Origin: Bacillota bacterium
GTDB lineage: Bacteria; Bacillota; GCA-003054495; Carboxydocellales; JAJZTU01
Length of the DNA stretch: 43,622 bases
NCBI GenBank assembly: GCA_021848765.1
Contig: JAJZTU010000003.1
Span: forward strand, 1 to 43,622
Reading direction: 5' to 3'
Shown: positions 17,618 to 24,767 of the stretch, in pieces
How the letters are laid out: every line of letters begins with the position of its first letter
How positions within the stretch are numbered: position 1 is the first letter of the stretch
Position numbers and translations under genes: made by a program
The notes under the pieces: model-generated
Seen by the model: the letters and a program-made list of their open reading frames with translations, nothing else
The model's database searches: none
What the model was told of the DNA's origin: nothing

Positions 17618-18037
17618 CTAACTTCTGACCACAAAAATGCTCCCAATTAGTATTAAAATACTCCCTAAAAGCAATTGTGTGCTCACCTTTTCCCGCAAGA
17701 ATAGAACTGCTATAACGAGAGTAACTACCACGCTGAGTTTGTCCAAAGGCGCCACCTTACTGGCCGGCGCTAACTTCAACGCCGCGAAAAACGCTAACCA
17801 GGATGCGGCTCCGGATAACCCGGATAAAAAAATAAAGACAAGAGAATGTCTATCTATACTTCTTATTTGTGAAAAAGTGCCGTTAAAAAGTATCAACATA
17901 ATCAAAGACCCGGCCATTATTGTAGCCCTGACCGCTGTTGCCACCGTTGAGTCTATATTTCGTATACCGACTTTTCCAAAAATGCCAACCAAACCGGCAA
18001 AAAAAGCAGAAAGTAGAGAATAAGTAATCCATCCCAT
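17618..18037 (-). CDS. Half-size EamA/DMT-family transporter
   Basis: A 139-residue membrane protein with about four to five transmembrane helices and a single EamA repeat. The SGAASWLAFFAALKLAPASKVAPLDKLSVV stretch and the closing LREKVSTQLLLGSILILIGSIFVV are typical of the family. Classic DMT transporters have ten helices made from two repeats; half-size members work as dimers. The substrate is unknown. It is the last gene of the run that begins at the fluoride riboswitch, 42 bases after DUF190, so it may be part of the same transcript, though a link with fluoride is only inference. Confidence 0.85.
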   Translation of the reverse strand: MGWITYSLLSAFFAGLVGIFGKVGIRNIDSTVATAVRATIMAGSLIMLILFNGTFSQIRSIDRHSLVFIFLSGLSGAASWLAFFAALKLAPASKVAPLDKLSVVVTLVIAVLFLREKVSTQLLLGSILILIGSIFVVRS

Positions 18038-18079
18038 TTATGATTCCTCACTTTTGGCTCCCCTTCAGAGAGCCCGTCG

Positions 18080-18424
18080 CTATTTTACTTTCTTTTTAGC
18101 ACCATACTGTATAACATTTACATCAACCAGCATAATTAACCCCCGAGGAACCATTTCTTGAACAGCAGGTAAAATTCTCATAATATTTTCCTCAGAATCT
18201 ACTGCTTCGATAACCATCGGTAAATCTGCAGAAAGGTCAAGTATTTTGGCAGAGTGAAGCTGTTTATCTGCACCATAGCCCAGAATCCCCCTATAGACCG
18301 TAGCTCCGGCTATTCCTGCTTCCCTTAACTTCATTACGATTTGATTGTATAGTGTTTTACCGCGCCACTTTTCAGCTTCCCCAACATAAATCTTCAACAG
18401 CTTAGCTTTACCTGTAATGTCCAT
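18080..18424 (-). CDS. DUF190-family protein linked to CrcB
   Basis: A 114-residue soluble protein with a small ferredoxin-like/PII-like alpha-beta fold, of the DUF190 family (KLLKIYVGEAEKWRGKTLYNQIV...GATVYRGILGYG). DUF190 genes are often found beside crcB, and that is the case here (12 bases downstream of the first CrcB gene). Its biochemical role is unknown; a regulatory or accessory role for the fluoride channel is the usual guess. The ATG at 18424 has GGGAGG seven bases upstream; a GTG six bases earlier would sit on that ribosome site. Confidence 0.88.
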   Translation of the reverse strand: MDITGKAKLLKIYVGEAEKWRGKTLYNQIVMKLREAGIAGATVYRGILGYGADKQLHSAKILDLSADLPMVIEAVDSEENIMRILPAVQEMVPRGLIMLVDVNVIQYGAKKKVK

Positions 18425-18436
18425 AATCACACCTCC

Positions 18437-18808
18437 CTATAACTGTCCCGCTAAAACAATACCGGCGTATGCTGAGACCAAACCAACGATAATACTGGTT
18501 AAGAAATATTTAACTGCTGTGCTTTTTTCCCCGTCTTCAATTAAACCGATTATTTCGTAACTAAAAGTAGAATAAGTGGTATAAGCACCCAGGAATCCCG
18601 TTGTTGTCAGGTGCTTTAAAAAAACCAATTCGGCACTGGCCCTGGAAAACAAAACATACAGTAAACCCATTACAAATGATCCGGTAATATTTATCAAAAA
18701 GGTGGCCAGCGGAAAATCCCCCCGCCACCTTTGGCCTACCCATTTACTTAGACCATACCTGGATAAGGCGCCAAAGACACCCCCTAAACCAACAAAAACG
18801 TACTCCAT
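18437..18808 (-). CDS. crcB: CrcB/Fluc fluoride channel, copy 1
   Basis: A 123-residue membrane protein with four predicted transmembrane helices that exports fluoride as a dual-topology or paired dimer. Family motifs are GGVFGALSRYGLSKW at the start, the conserved Asn in INITGSFVMGLLY, and GFLGAYTTYSTFSYE carrying the central Na+/phenylalanine-box region. GGGGAGG precedes the ATG. It lies directly after a second crcB gene of different sequence; such adjacent divergent pairs usually form obligate heterodimers with opposite topology. It is downstream of the fluoride riboswitch. Confidence 0.95.
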   Translation of the reverse strand: MEYVFVGLGGVFGALSRYGLSKWVGQRWRGDFPLATFLINITGSFVMGLLYVLFSRASAELVFLKHLTTTGFLGAYTTYSTFSYEIIGLIEDGEKSTAVKYFLTSIIVGLVSAYAGIVLAGQL

Positions 18809-18831
18809 ATTTTTTCGCCTCCCCGCAGGTG

Positions 18832-19242
18832 CTATTCAGCGGATTCCCTTACAGGCCGCGCGGTCATGACCCTGCTCAAAACAACGCCGAACCAGGCAAA
18901 CAATACACAACCAAGTGACGTGGACAGGATATAGGCCAGAGAAAGCCCAGTCAGGTTGCTCCTTAGTAAATTAATTGATTCCAGGGCAAAGGTGGAAAAA
19001 GTGGTATAGGCCCCCAAAAACCCGGTTCCAACAGCCAAGCGCAACTTTGGATTTATTGCCAGCCGGTCTACGGTAAGGGTCAGGAAAAAACTTAAAACAA
19101 AGCAGCCGGTCAAGTTTATGATCAGCGTATTTAGCGGGAACGCGGAAGTGAATCCGGCCTTGATCAGTTTGCCAAGGGCTGCCCTGGTAACTGCACCAAG
19201 AAACCCGGCAATTGCAACTGCCAGATAGTCCAATTTAGTCAC
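18832..19242 (-). CDS. crcB: CrcB/Fluc fluoride channel, copy 2
   Basis: A 136-residue four-helix membrane protein of the Fluc family. Motifs are GFLGAVTRAALGKLIKAG, INLTGCFVLSFFLTL and GFLGAYTTFSTFALESINLL. It is clearly diverged from the neighbouring copy, which fits a heterodimeric pair of opposite orientation rather than a recent duplication. The start is a GTG at 19242, overlapping a weak CAGGTG ribosome site, so an internal TTG is possible. It sits ten bases after the GGGtGRT gene and is part of the riboswitch-controlled run. Confidence 0.95.
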   Translation of the reverse strand: MTKLDYLAVAIAGFLGAVTRAALGKLIKAGFTSAFPLNTLIINLTGCFVLSFFLTLTVDRLAINPKLRLAVGTGFLGAYTTFSTFALESINLLRSNLTGLSLAYILSTSLGCVLFAWFGVVLSRVMTARPVRESAE

Positions 19243-19252
19243 CTGCCTATCA

Positions 19253-20260
19253 CTATTTTAAGGCTTCTGCTATTTTCACAGCTAAGGCCACCGTTGCCCC
19301 GACCATCGGGTTATTGCCCATACCGATAAAACCCATCATATCTACGTGGGAAGGGACAGAACTTGAACCTGCAAATTGAGCATCACTGTGCATACGTCCC
19401 ATTGTATCGGTCATCCCGTACGAGGCCGGTCCTGCTGCAAGGTTATCGGGGTGCAAGGTTCTTCCTGTGCCACCACCGGAAGCTACAGAAAAGAAAGATT
19501 TACCGTTTTCAATACACCATTTCTTGTATGTCGCCACCACAGGATGCTGAAACCTGGTTGGGTTTGTTGAATTCCCGGTAATTGATAGATCTACCTGTTC
19601 AAGTTGCATAATTGCTATGCCTTCATCAATTGATTCAGCACCATAAATCCTTACATTTGCCCGTTTATCATTGGTAAACTTTTTTTCGTTAACAATATGT
19701 ACTTTCCCGGTTTTAAAGTCAAACTTGGTCTCTACAAAAGTAAAACCGGTCATTCTCCCTATAATATTGGCTGCATCCTTTCCCAAGCCGTTAAGAATGA
19801 CTTTTAACGGCTGCTTCCGCACTTGATCCGCATATTTTGTGATTCCTAATGCCCCCTCAGCGGCAGCAAAGGATTCGTGCCCGGCAACAAAGGCAAAAGT
19901 ACGGGTTTTTTCATCTAACAACATGCTGGCCAATCGCCCGTGTCCAAGTCCAACTTCTCTTTGTTCGGCCACTGATCCGGGAACGGTAAAAGCCTGAAGT
20001 CCTTCCCCAATTGATAGAGCGATCTCTTGAACATTGGCGGATGCTTTTTGTATTGCTATGGCTGCCCCCAATAGGTAAGCCCAGACGGCGTTATCGAAGG
20101 CAATTGGTTGTACACCCCTGACTAATTCTTCGATGTTAATACCCTTGCTAAGCAACAGTTCTCCGGCCTTTTGCAAATCATCCATTTGGTATTGTGCTAA
20201 GACAGCTTTGATTTTATCAATCCTACGTTCAATTCCTTCAAAATGAACCACTGTATTCAC
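19253..20260 (-). CDS. GGGtGRT-family protein of unknown function
   Basis: A 335-residue soluble protein that matches the family named after its invariant motif, seen here as SGGGTGRTLHPD at residues 261-271. Other striking blocks are TFAFVAGHESFAAAEGALG (121-139), ITGNSTNPTRFQHPVV (227-242) and the Gly/Met-rich end DMMGFIGMGNNPMVGATVALAVKI. No signal peptide or membrane helix is present. The function is not known to me. It lies four bases after the NifU-like gene and ten before a crcB gene, so all are almost certainly one fluoride-responsive operon. The motif might bind phosphate or a nucleotide, but that is speculation. Confidence 0.88.
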   Translation of the reverse strand: MNTVVHFEGIERRIDKIKAVLAQYQMDDLQKAGELLLSKGINIEELVRGVQPIAFDNAVWAYLLGAAIAIQKASANVQEIALSIGEGLQAFTVPGSVAEQREVGLGHGRLASMLLDEKTRTFAFVAGHESFAAAEGALGITKYADQVRKQPLKVILNGLGKDAANIIGRMTGFTFVETKFDFKTGKVHIVNEKKFTNDKRANVRIYGAESIDEGIAIMQLEQVDLSITGNSTNPTRFQHPVVATYKKWCIENGKSFFSVASGGGTGRTLHPDNLAAGPASYGMTDTMGRMHSDAQFAGSSSVPSHVDMMGFIGMGNNPMVGATVALAVKIAEALK

Positions 20261-20263
20261 CTC

Positions 20264-20947
20264 CTACTCGTTTCTAGGGTCTATAGTCCGAACAGCTTCC
20301 GAAAACCTGCCGTAAGTCCCCACTGTACTGTTGTATGCTTCGTCCGGGGAAACACCTTCACGGATTAAGTTCATCATTCTACCCAAATTAACAAATTTAT
20401 AGCCGATTATTTCATTTTGATTATCAAGTCCTAGTTTCAAAACATATCCTTCAGCGATTTCTAAATATCGTGGACCACCCTCCAGAGAACTATAAACAGT
20501 TCCAATATGGGAACGCTGATTTTTGCCTAGTTCTTCAACCCCTGCCCCGACAGGAAGTCCACCTTCGGAAAAAGCAGTCTGAGAGCGCCCGTAAACAATC
20601 TGTAGGAATAGCTCGCGCATTGCAACGTTAATAGCATCGCAAACAAGGTCTGTATTGAGAGCTTCCAAAATGGTCTTACCGGGCAGAATCTCACCGGCCA
20701 TTGCCGCAGATTGAGTCATTCCCGAGCAACCAATGGTTTCTACCAGGGCTTCCTGAATGATACCGGCCTTAATATTCAGAGTTAACTTACATGCCCCTTG
20801 CTGAGGAGCACAAGCTCCAACACCGTGGGTTAATCCATTAATTTCTTTAATTTCCTTAACCTTATCCCATTTTCCCTCTTGTGGTATAGGTGCCGGCCCG
20901 CGATTTGCACAGCTATGCACACAATACATCTTGCCTTGATTAGTCAT
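20264..20947 (-). CDS. NifU/IscU-like iron-sulfur scaffold-type protein
   Basis: A 227-residue soluble protein. The central part (residues about 45-115) is NifU/IscU-like: GACKLTLNIKAGIIQEALVETIGCSGMTQSAAMAGEILPGKTILEAL. Cysteines are at 9, 13, 46, 53, 74 and 103; the CxxxC at the very N-terminus is extra to ordinary IscU. The C-terminal 100 residues (SSLEGGPRYLEIAEGYVLKLGLD...) are a domain I do not recognise. GAGGGG lies five bases before the ATG at 20947. It is the first gene after the fluoride riboswitch and four bases before the GGGtGRT gene. A role in Fe-S assembly or repair during fluoride stress is an inference. Confidence 0.82.
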   Translation of the reverse strand: MTNQGKMYCVHSCANRGPAPIPQEGKWDKVKEIKEINGLTHGVGACAPQQGACKLTLNIKAGIIQEALVETIGCSGMTQSAAMAGEILPGKTILEALNTDLVCDAINVAMRELFLQIVYGRSQTAFSEGGLPVGAGVEELGKNQRSHIGTVYSSLEGGPRYLEIAEGYVLKLGLDNQNEIIGYKFVNLGRMMNLIREGVSPDEAYNSTVGTYGRFSEAVRTIDPRNE

Positions 20948-20970
20948 TATAACCCCTCTCTTTCGGAAAA

Positions 20971-21004
20971 AATAAAAAAACTCCTACCAGTGATCCGGTA
21001 GGAG
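20971..21004 (-). terminator. Riboswitch expression-platform terminator
   Basis: On the minus strand CTCCTACC (21004-20997) and GGTAGGAG (20988-20981) form a perfect 8-bp stem followed by TTTTTTTATTTTTT. The 5' arm of this stem is the 3' end of the fluoride aptamer, so ligand-bound aptamer and terminator cannot form together. This predicts a genetic ON switch by fluoride. Confidence 0.88.
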
Positions 21005-21046
21005 CTATCAGCTGTGAAAACAGCGGTTAAGGCGAGCCCCATCGCC
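20997..21046 (-). promoter_or_regulatory. Fluoride riboswitch aptamer (crcB motif)
   Basis: On the minus strand the segment starts GGCGATGGGGCTCGCC, continues TTAACCGCTG / CAGCTGAT, and ends AGCTCCTACC. It matches the conserved order of the crcB RNA motif: GGCGAUG...CGCC stem-loop, A-rich joint, second hairpin, then the GCUGAU...CUCCUACC tail used in the pseudoknot. Its 3' end overlaps the terminator stem at 20971-21004. It lies 50 bases upstream of the NifU-like gene, not directly before crcB, so it controls the whole run of genes down to DUF190 or further. Confidence 0.92.
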
Positions 21047-21061
21047 TTTGTCTTTATTTGT

Positions 21062-21089
21062 TTTATATTTATTCTCTCTTTTTCCGTAA
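21062..21089 (-). promoter_or_regulatory. Candidate promoter of the fluoride operon
   Basis: On the minus strand TTACGG (21084-21089) and TATAAA (21062-21067) are separated by 16 bases, placing a start site a few bases before the aptamer. The -10 box is good and the -35 box moderate. Confidence 0.45.
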
Positions 21090-21136
21090 TTTCCTTCTAT
21101 TCTTCTTGATTATTGAGAGCCTTTGGCAAAAAAAAT

Positions 21137-21493
21137 TCACGGTAACACTAACATCTGACTGGCTTCGGGTTTAACCATTTTAAACTTGCTGGTAGCTACT
21201 TTTTCCAACGTCTCTAGCTTCAAGGCCTTATGTACAGTTAGAGCCATACGCTCGTTTTCCATGCGTAGAGCGGCTTCTGTTTCCCTAAGCCCGGCCAGTT
21301 GTTCGCTGGCTAAGCTAATCCGCAGGTTAAGGGCAATATGGCCGGCGCCGAAAAGTAAGAGCATAGCAGCAGTAATTAGTAATATTCCAAATCTGTTTAT
21401 CTCCCTCGGAACATCCTCGTTAAGTAGGGCTGTAGTGGAGTAAACCGTTTTGCCATCCCATTTGTGGTCCAGATACCCTCTTGCAGTAATCAT
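21137..21493 (-). CDS. FtsL/DivIC-like small membrane protein
   Basis: A 118-residue protein: a short cytoplasmic tail, one transmembrane helix (about residues 37-58, INRFGILLITAAMLLLFGAGHIAL), then an extracytoplasmic coiled coil (SEQLAGLRETEAALRMENERMAL) and a tail ending QMLVLP. This single-pass plus leucine-zipper layout is that of FtsL/DivIC septum proteins, but sequence identity is low and the gene is not in a division cluster, so the name is tentative. The ATG at 21493 has GGAGG seven bases upstream; upstream in-frame ATGs overlap the ArsR gene. It lies 19 bases after that ArsR-type regulator. Confidence 0.65.
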   Translation of the reverse strand: MITARGYLDHKWDGKTVYSTTALLNEDVPREINRFGILLITAAMLLLFGAGHIALNLRISLASEQLAGLRETEAALRMENERMALTVHKALKLETLEKVATSKFKMVKPEASQMLVLP

Positions 21494-21512
21494 CCCCATT
21501 CCTCCTCGTAAG

Positions 21513-21845
21513 CTAGTGGTTTCCCTGGTCCGGTGCAAAATAGGCGCTAAGTTCTTTGAGCATATCCTGATTAACCCAGCACCGGACCCAGGGGCCGGTT
21601 TTTTTTACATTAATTAGCCCTGCCCGCCGTAATTCCTTAAGATGCTCCGAAACAGTGGACGGAGATAATTCAAAAATTCTTGCCAGTTCGGTGACCCCCT
21701 GTCCCTCTTCCGGCCTGGCTGAATTTCCCCGGGACTCCGGAGTCTCGGAAGCACTGCCCTCATGACGGAGGTGCTGAAATATTTCCAGGCGGTTTTTATT
21801 GGCCAGAGCCTTAAGCACCTCTACCCAATTAACCAATTTACCCAC
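21513..21845 (-). CDS. ArsR-family winged-helix transcriptional regulator
   Basis: A 110-residue DNA-binding protein. The fold is ALANKNRLEIFQHLR, then the recognition region VTELARIFELSPSTVSEHLKELRRAGLI, then the wing VKKTGPWVRCWVN. About 20 residues of charged, Ser/Glu-rich sequence (SASETPESRGNSARPEEG) are inserted between the first helices and the helix-turn-helix, which is unusual. No clear metal-binding ELCVCD motif is present, so the signal is unknown. The start is uncertain: GTG at 21845, or a TTG at 21836 with GGAG eight bases before it. The imperfect repeats TTCGT-N6-ACGAA (21858-21873) just upstream could be its operator. Confidence 0.82.
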   Translation of the reverse strand: MGKLVNWVEVLKALANKNRLEIFQHLRHEGSASETPESRGNSARPEEGQGVTELARIFELSPSTVSEHLKELRRAGLINVKKTGPWVRCWVNQDMLKELSAYFAPDQGNH

Positions 21846-21977
21846 TCCATTCGGTAATTCGTGAAATAACGAAATAACTAATTACATCATACTATTTTTT
21901 GATTTATCCGGCAATAGGTTAGCCAATATTTTACCCTTCTTACTTTTGTTATTTACTTTTTCAGCTAATTGTATTAT

Positions 21978-22020
21978 TATAATTACATAATATTTTCGCT
22001 TCTAATATATTTTGCGAAAA
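21978..22020 (+). promoter_or_regulatory. Candidate promoter and leader hairpin of the DUF1638 gene
   Basis: TATAAT (21978-21983) is a consensus -10 box with no good -35 partner. TTTTCGC (21993-21999) and GCGAAAA (22014-22020) then form a 7-bp inverted repeat just after the expected start site, which could be an operator or a 5' leader hairpin. The remaining divergent spacer toward the ArsR gene is AT-rich and shows nothing else. Confidence 0.35.
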
Positions 22021-22056
22021 GCACGTGACGATCTAAGCTTGAAAGGGTGGGGAGAC

Positions 22057-22719
22057 ATGCGCCAGAATGTTACTTTTAAGGATTATGCCATTGTTGCTTG
22101 TGGAACTATGATTCCAGAGTTAAATTATCTTAAGGCCAACGGCTTTTTAGATGCCAAAATAATTTTATATACCACACCTGGTTTACATCAAGTGCCTTCT
22201 GAATTAGAAAAACAACTGCTTAAGCAGTTAAGTGCGGCGAAAGAACATACTAAAAAGATAATCATTGTATACGGGGGTACCTATTGTTATATCAACATGA
22301 AAGATCCTTATAGAACAATCGATACAGTGATAGACGAAATGAAAGCAGACGGCTTCTACATTTCAAGAACAATGGTGCATAATTGTATAGATATGGTTGC
22401 TTCAGCAGAGGAAAGGGACCAAATTGCCAATGGTAATAAAATTTGGTTCTGCACCCCGGGATGGCTTAAATACCGTGACCTTGAATTTAAGGGATGGGAT
22501 AAGGCCACTGCCAACGAAAATTTTCCACAGTACTCCGGAGGAGCAACTATGTTAGACCCTATTGGTTTTTTCGACCAGTACATGGAAGAAAATCCGGAAG
22601 ATATCTTGGAGTTCTCGGATTGGATGGGGATACCGCTGGAGGCTTACAATGTTTCTTTAGACCGCATAAAAAATATTCTCATCGCTGCAATGGACGAAGG
22701 GGACAGACCCAAACTATAG
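22057..22719 (+). CDS. DUF1638-family protein
   Basis: A 220-residue cytosolic protein and the only intact gene on the plus strand. It resembles the DUF1638 family: an N-terminal YAIVACGTMIPELNYLK, then a TPGLHQVPSELEKQL block, the IIIVYGGTYCYINM motif with a conserved Cys, and a C-terminal SDWMGIPLEAYNVSLDRIKN. DUF1638 proteins often occur next to corrinoid methyltransferases and may handle a methyl or metal cofactor, but no such partner is present here. The ATG at 22057 is chosen by homology and the GGGTGGGGAG before it; an ATG at 22012 is less likely. It faces the VOC gene across a shared terminator. Confidence 0.7.
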   Translation: MRQNVTFKDYAIVACGTMIPELNYLKANGFLDAKIILYTTPGLHQVPSELEKQLLKQLSAAKEHTKKIIIVYGGTYCYINMKDPYRTIDTVIDEMKADGFYISRTMVHNCIDMVASAEERDQIANGNKIWFCTPGWLKYRDLEFKGWDKATANENFPQYSGGATMLDPIGFFDQYMEENPEDILEFSDWMGIPLEAYNVSLDRIKNILIAAMDEGDRPKL

Positions 22720-22740
22720 AAATGTTGTCAATAAAAGGAA

Positions 22741-22769
22741 AAGACCTACTGCCAACTGCAGTAGGTCTT
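22741..22769. terminator. Bidirectional terminator between DUF1638 and VOC genes
   Basis: AAGACCTACTGC (22741-22752) and GCAGTAGGTCTT (22758-22769) form a perfect 12-bp stem with a five-base loop. The minus strand has the better T-rich tail (TTTTCCTTTTATT), but the position between converging genes suits both. Confidence 0.75.
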
Positions 22770-22874
22770 ATGTATTCCACCCAACTTTCATCAATCGGAT
22801 AGGGTAAGGTACTATAGGTTTAAGAGTTAATTAGCGAGCCGTAAACCTTGAATCCGAGCAAACCTAGCTCCCGG

Positions 22875-23369
22875 CTATTTTACCGGGTAGACGGCAACCG
22901 GCTCGGGCCACTCGAAGTCAGGAGGCGGGTTATATATCTCAGCAATTAACCCCAGGGCCTGCTGGGTACTAAGGTACGTGGCAGTAAAACCGTTCCAGAT
23001 ACCACCCTGGAGGATGCTGTGCCCCTTCCCGCGGAAGAAAGCCATTGCTTGGTCGTAGTTTTCAGTCCCAAAGGCAACGTGGTGCAGCCCCTCACCGTGC
23101 TGCTTCAGAAACTCTGCATAGATGCTCTTGTCGTCCTTCGGCTCAATTAACTCCAACTGTACTCCTCCGATGTCGGCCAGGGCTGCCCGCATGGACCATT
23201 CTTGGGGCTTATCGTGGAGAATCATGTTGTCCAAAGTGTCAGGGTTGAAATCGTAGATGGCCCACGGTCCAATGCCGTATTCATCGGCATATCTTTTGAC
23301 CGAGGCATCCATATCCCTGACCACGACCGCCACCTGCAGTATGCTTGTAAATATTGGCTTTTCAGGCAT
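22875..23369 (-). CDS. VOC-superfamily (glyoxalase-fold) protein
   Basis: A 164-residue metalloenzyme of the vicinal-oxygen-chelate fold made of two beta-alpha-beta-beta-beta modules. Likely metal ligands are the first-strand polar residue in LQVAVVVRDMD, the Glu in VQLELIEP, the His of GLHHVAFG and the Glu of LIAEIYNPP. It resembles methylmalonyl-CoA epimerase and glyoxalase-like proteins, but no methylmalonyl-CoA genes are near and the substrate is open. The start has GAAGGGGG before the ATG. It lies 20 bases downstream of lipA and may be cotranscribed with it. Confidence 0.8.
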   Translation of the reverse strand: MPEKPIFTSILQVAVVVRDMDASVKRYADEYGIGPWAIYDFNPDTLDNMILHDKPQEWSMRAALADIGGVQLELIEPKDDKSIYAEFLKQHGEGLHHVAFGTENYDQAMAFFRGKGHSILQGGIWNGFTATYLSTQQALGLIAEIYNPPPDFEWPEPVAVYPVK

Positions 23370-23389
23370 TTTATTACCCCCTTCGATCT

Positions 23390-24202
23390 TTAATAAGCTA
23401 TGGAACTCCTAACCAATGGCCCGGACCATACCTTTTGAAAACCCAGGTCTAAGGCTGACAGACGGTACTTTTCAAACATTTCCGGGGTCAAGTATTCCGC
23501 AACAGGAAGGTGGGCAATCGTTGGCTGAAGATACTGGCCAAGGGTCAGCATGTTACACCCTGCCTGGAGCAGATCTTTCATGGCAGCCAGAACCTCGCTT
23601 TCCTGTTCACCCAGGCCCAGCATTATCCCTGCTTTGATTCGTAGATTAGCTGAAAACCCAGCTGCCTTTTCTATAACTCTGAGTGACCTTTGATAACAGG
23701 CTCCGGGGCGAACCGAAGGGTATAACCGGGGCACTGTTTCCAGGTTATGGGCGAAAATATCCGGCCTTGCCTCCAATACCACAGCCAGACTTGGCTCCGA
23801 TCCTTGAAAATCCGGGATCAGAACTTCTACCGCTTCGATGCCCCCGGCCTTTAACAACCTCACGGTCTGGGCAAAATAACCTGCCCCACCGTCTTCCAGG
23901 TCATCCCTGGTTACTGAAGTAATAACCACTCTTTTCAGACCCAACTTCCGGGCGGCACCGGTAACCCGGAATGGTTCCGCCGGGTCGGGCGGTAACGGTT
24001 TTCCCTTATCCACCGCGCAAAAAGCACAGCTTCTGGTACAGACCGTCCCCAGAATTAAAAACGTAGCCGTCCCGCGGGAAAAACAGCCTCCGACATTGGG
24101 ACAATTGCTCTCCAGGCAAATGGTGTTCACTTTGGCCCGGGCCAGACTTTCCACTGTCGCCTGGTGTTGCGGCAGGGAGGTAACAATTTTTAGTCTGCTC
24201 AT
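23390..24202 (-). CDS. lipA: Lipoyl synthase (radical SAM)
   Basis: Inserts two sulfurs into protein-bound octanoyl groups to make the lipoyl cofactor. The 270-residue protein shows the auxiliary cluster motif CLESNCPNVGGC, the radical-SAM motif CTRSCAFC, the RGTATFLILG block and the C-terminal VRSSIAY with the Ser ligand. The N-terminus is slightly short compared with the usual 290-300 residues. Its ATG overlaps the stop of the truncated dehydrogenase upstream (ATGA). It sits after a lipoyl E2-like gene, consistent with serving a 2-oxoacid or acetoin dehydrogenase complex. That E2 is damaged here, so lipA may be a leftover or may serve another complex. Confidence 0.93.
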   Translation of the reverse strand: MSRLKIVTSLPQHQATVESLARAKVNTICLESNCPNVGGCFSRGTATFLILGTVCTRSCAFCAVDKGKPLPPDPAEPFRVTGAARKLGLKRVVITSVTRDDLEDGGAGYFAQTVRLLKAGGIEAVEVLIPDFQGSEPSLAVVLEARPDIFAHNLETVPRLYPSVRPGACYQRSLRVIEKAAGFSANLRIKAGIMLGLGEQESEVLAAMKDLLQAGCNMLTLGQYLQPTIAHLPVAEYLTPEMFEKYRLSALDLGFQKVWSGPLVRSSIAY

Positions 24203-24579
24203 TGCAGGTTCATTGCCTTTTCCATGAACCGGTCCACTTCATTCATGAAGAAAAAGCCACCATCCAGCTTGAATGCTGCCCCGGTAATAAACCCGCTGGC
24301 AGGGGAAGCCAGTAAACCTGCTACCCGGGCAATTTCCCCTGGCTCCCCCACTCTGCCTACCGGTGTCTGAGCAGCAAAGTCCTGCTCACCCATCTCCAGG
24401 AAAGGCCTGGTCAGGTCGGTGCGGATGAGGCCGGGCTGCAGGGCATTGGCCGTAATCCCGAATTGTCCCAACTCCTTGGCAACGGTATAGGTGATTCCTA
24501 AAATAGCGGCCTTGGCAGCGGCATAGTGAATGTGTCCCGAAAGACCCCTCCTTTTCATTCTTGCATCCTTGCGCTCCAT
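24199..24579 (-). pseudogene. C-terminal fragment of a short-chain dehydrogenase
   Basis: Only the second half of a classical SDR is present. GHIHYAAAKAAILGITYTVAKELG holds the YxxxK catalytic pair, and NALQPGLIRTDLTRP and VGEPGEIARVAGLLASPASGFITGAAFKLDGGF follow. The N-terminal Rossmann part with TGxxxGIG and the catalytic Ser region (about 140 residues) is missing. The first 12 residues of the reading frame (MERKDARMKRRG) do not belong to the family, so a deletion endpoint lies near 24545. It overlaps lipA by four bases. It is very probably non-functional. Confidence 0.8.
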
Positions 24580-24767
24580 GAAAATTCGAGGTCTTCCGAA
24601 TTAAGTTCCGCTCCATTGCCGCCTTTTTTATATAATGCTCTTCCCGCTTCTTTTGCCCAGATACTGTACCCGAAGACCCTTACAAAGACCAGGATAGCCG
24701 CTTTGGCCACCTTCTGAAAATCAGGTGTGTATGCTAATTCTTTCTCCATGGGTACTCTCAGGCTCAT
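24555..24767 (-). CDS. Small hypothetical protein at a decayed locus
   Basis: A 70-residue frame that begins with ATGA overlap on the stop of the E2/hydrolase gene and runs into the truncated dehydrogenase. It is basic with a hydrophobic middle (AKAAILVFVRVFGYSIWAKEAG). I recognise no family. The perfect stop-start overlap suggests it was once translated with the upstream gene; alternatively it is debris next to the deletion endpoint near 24545. Confidence 0.35.
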   Translation of the reverse strand: MSLRVPMEKELAYTPDFQKVAKAAILVFVRVFGYSIWAKEAGRALYKKGGNGAELNSEDLEFSWSARMQE

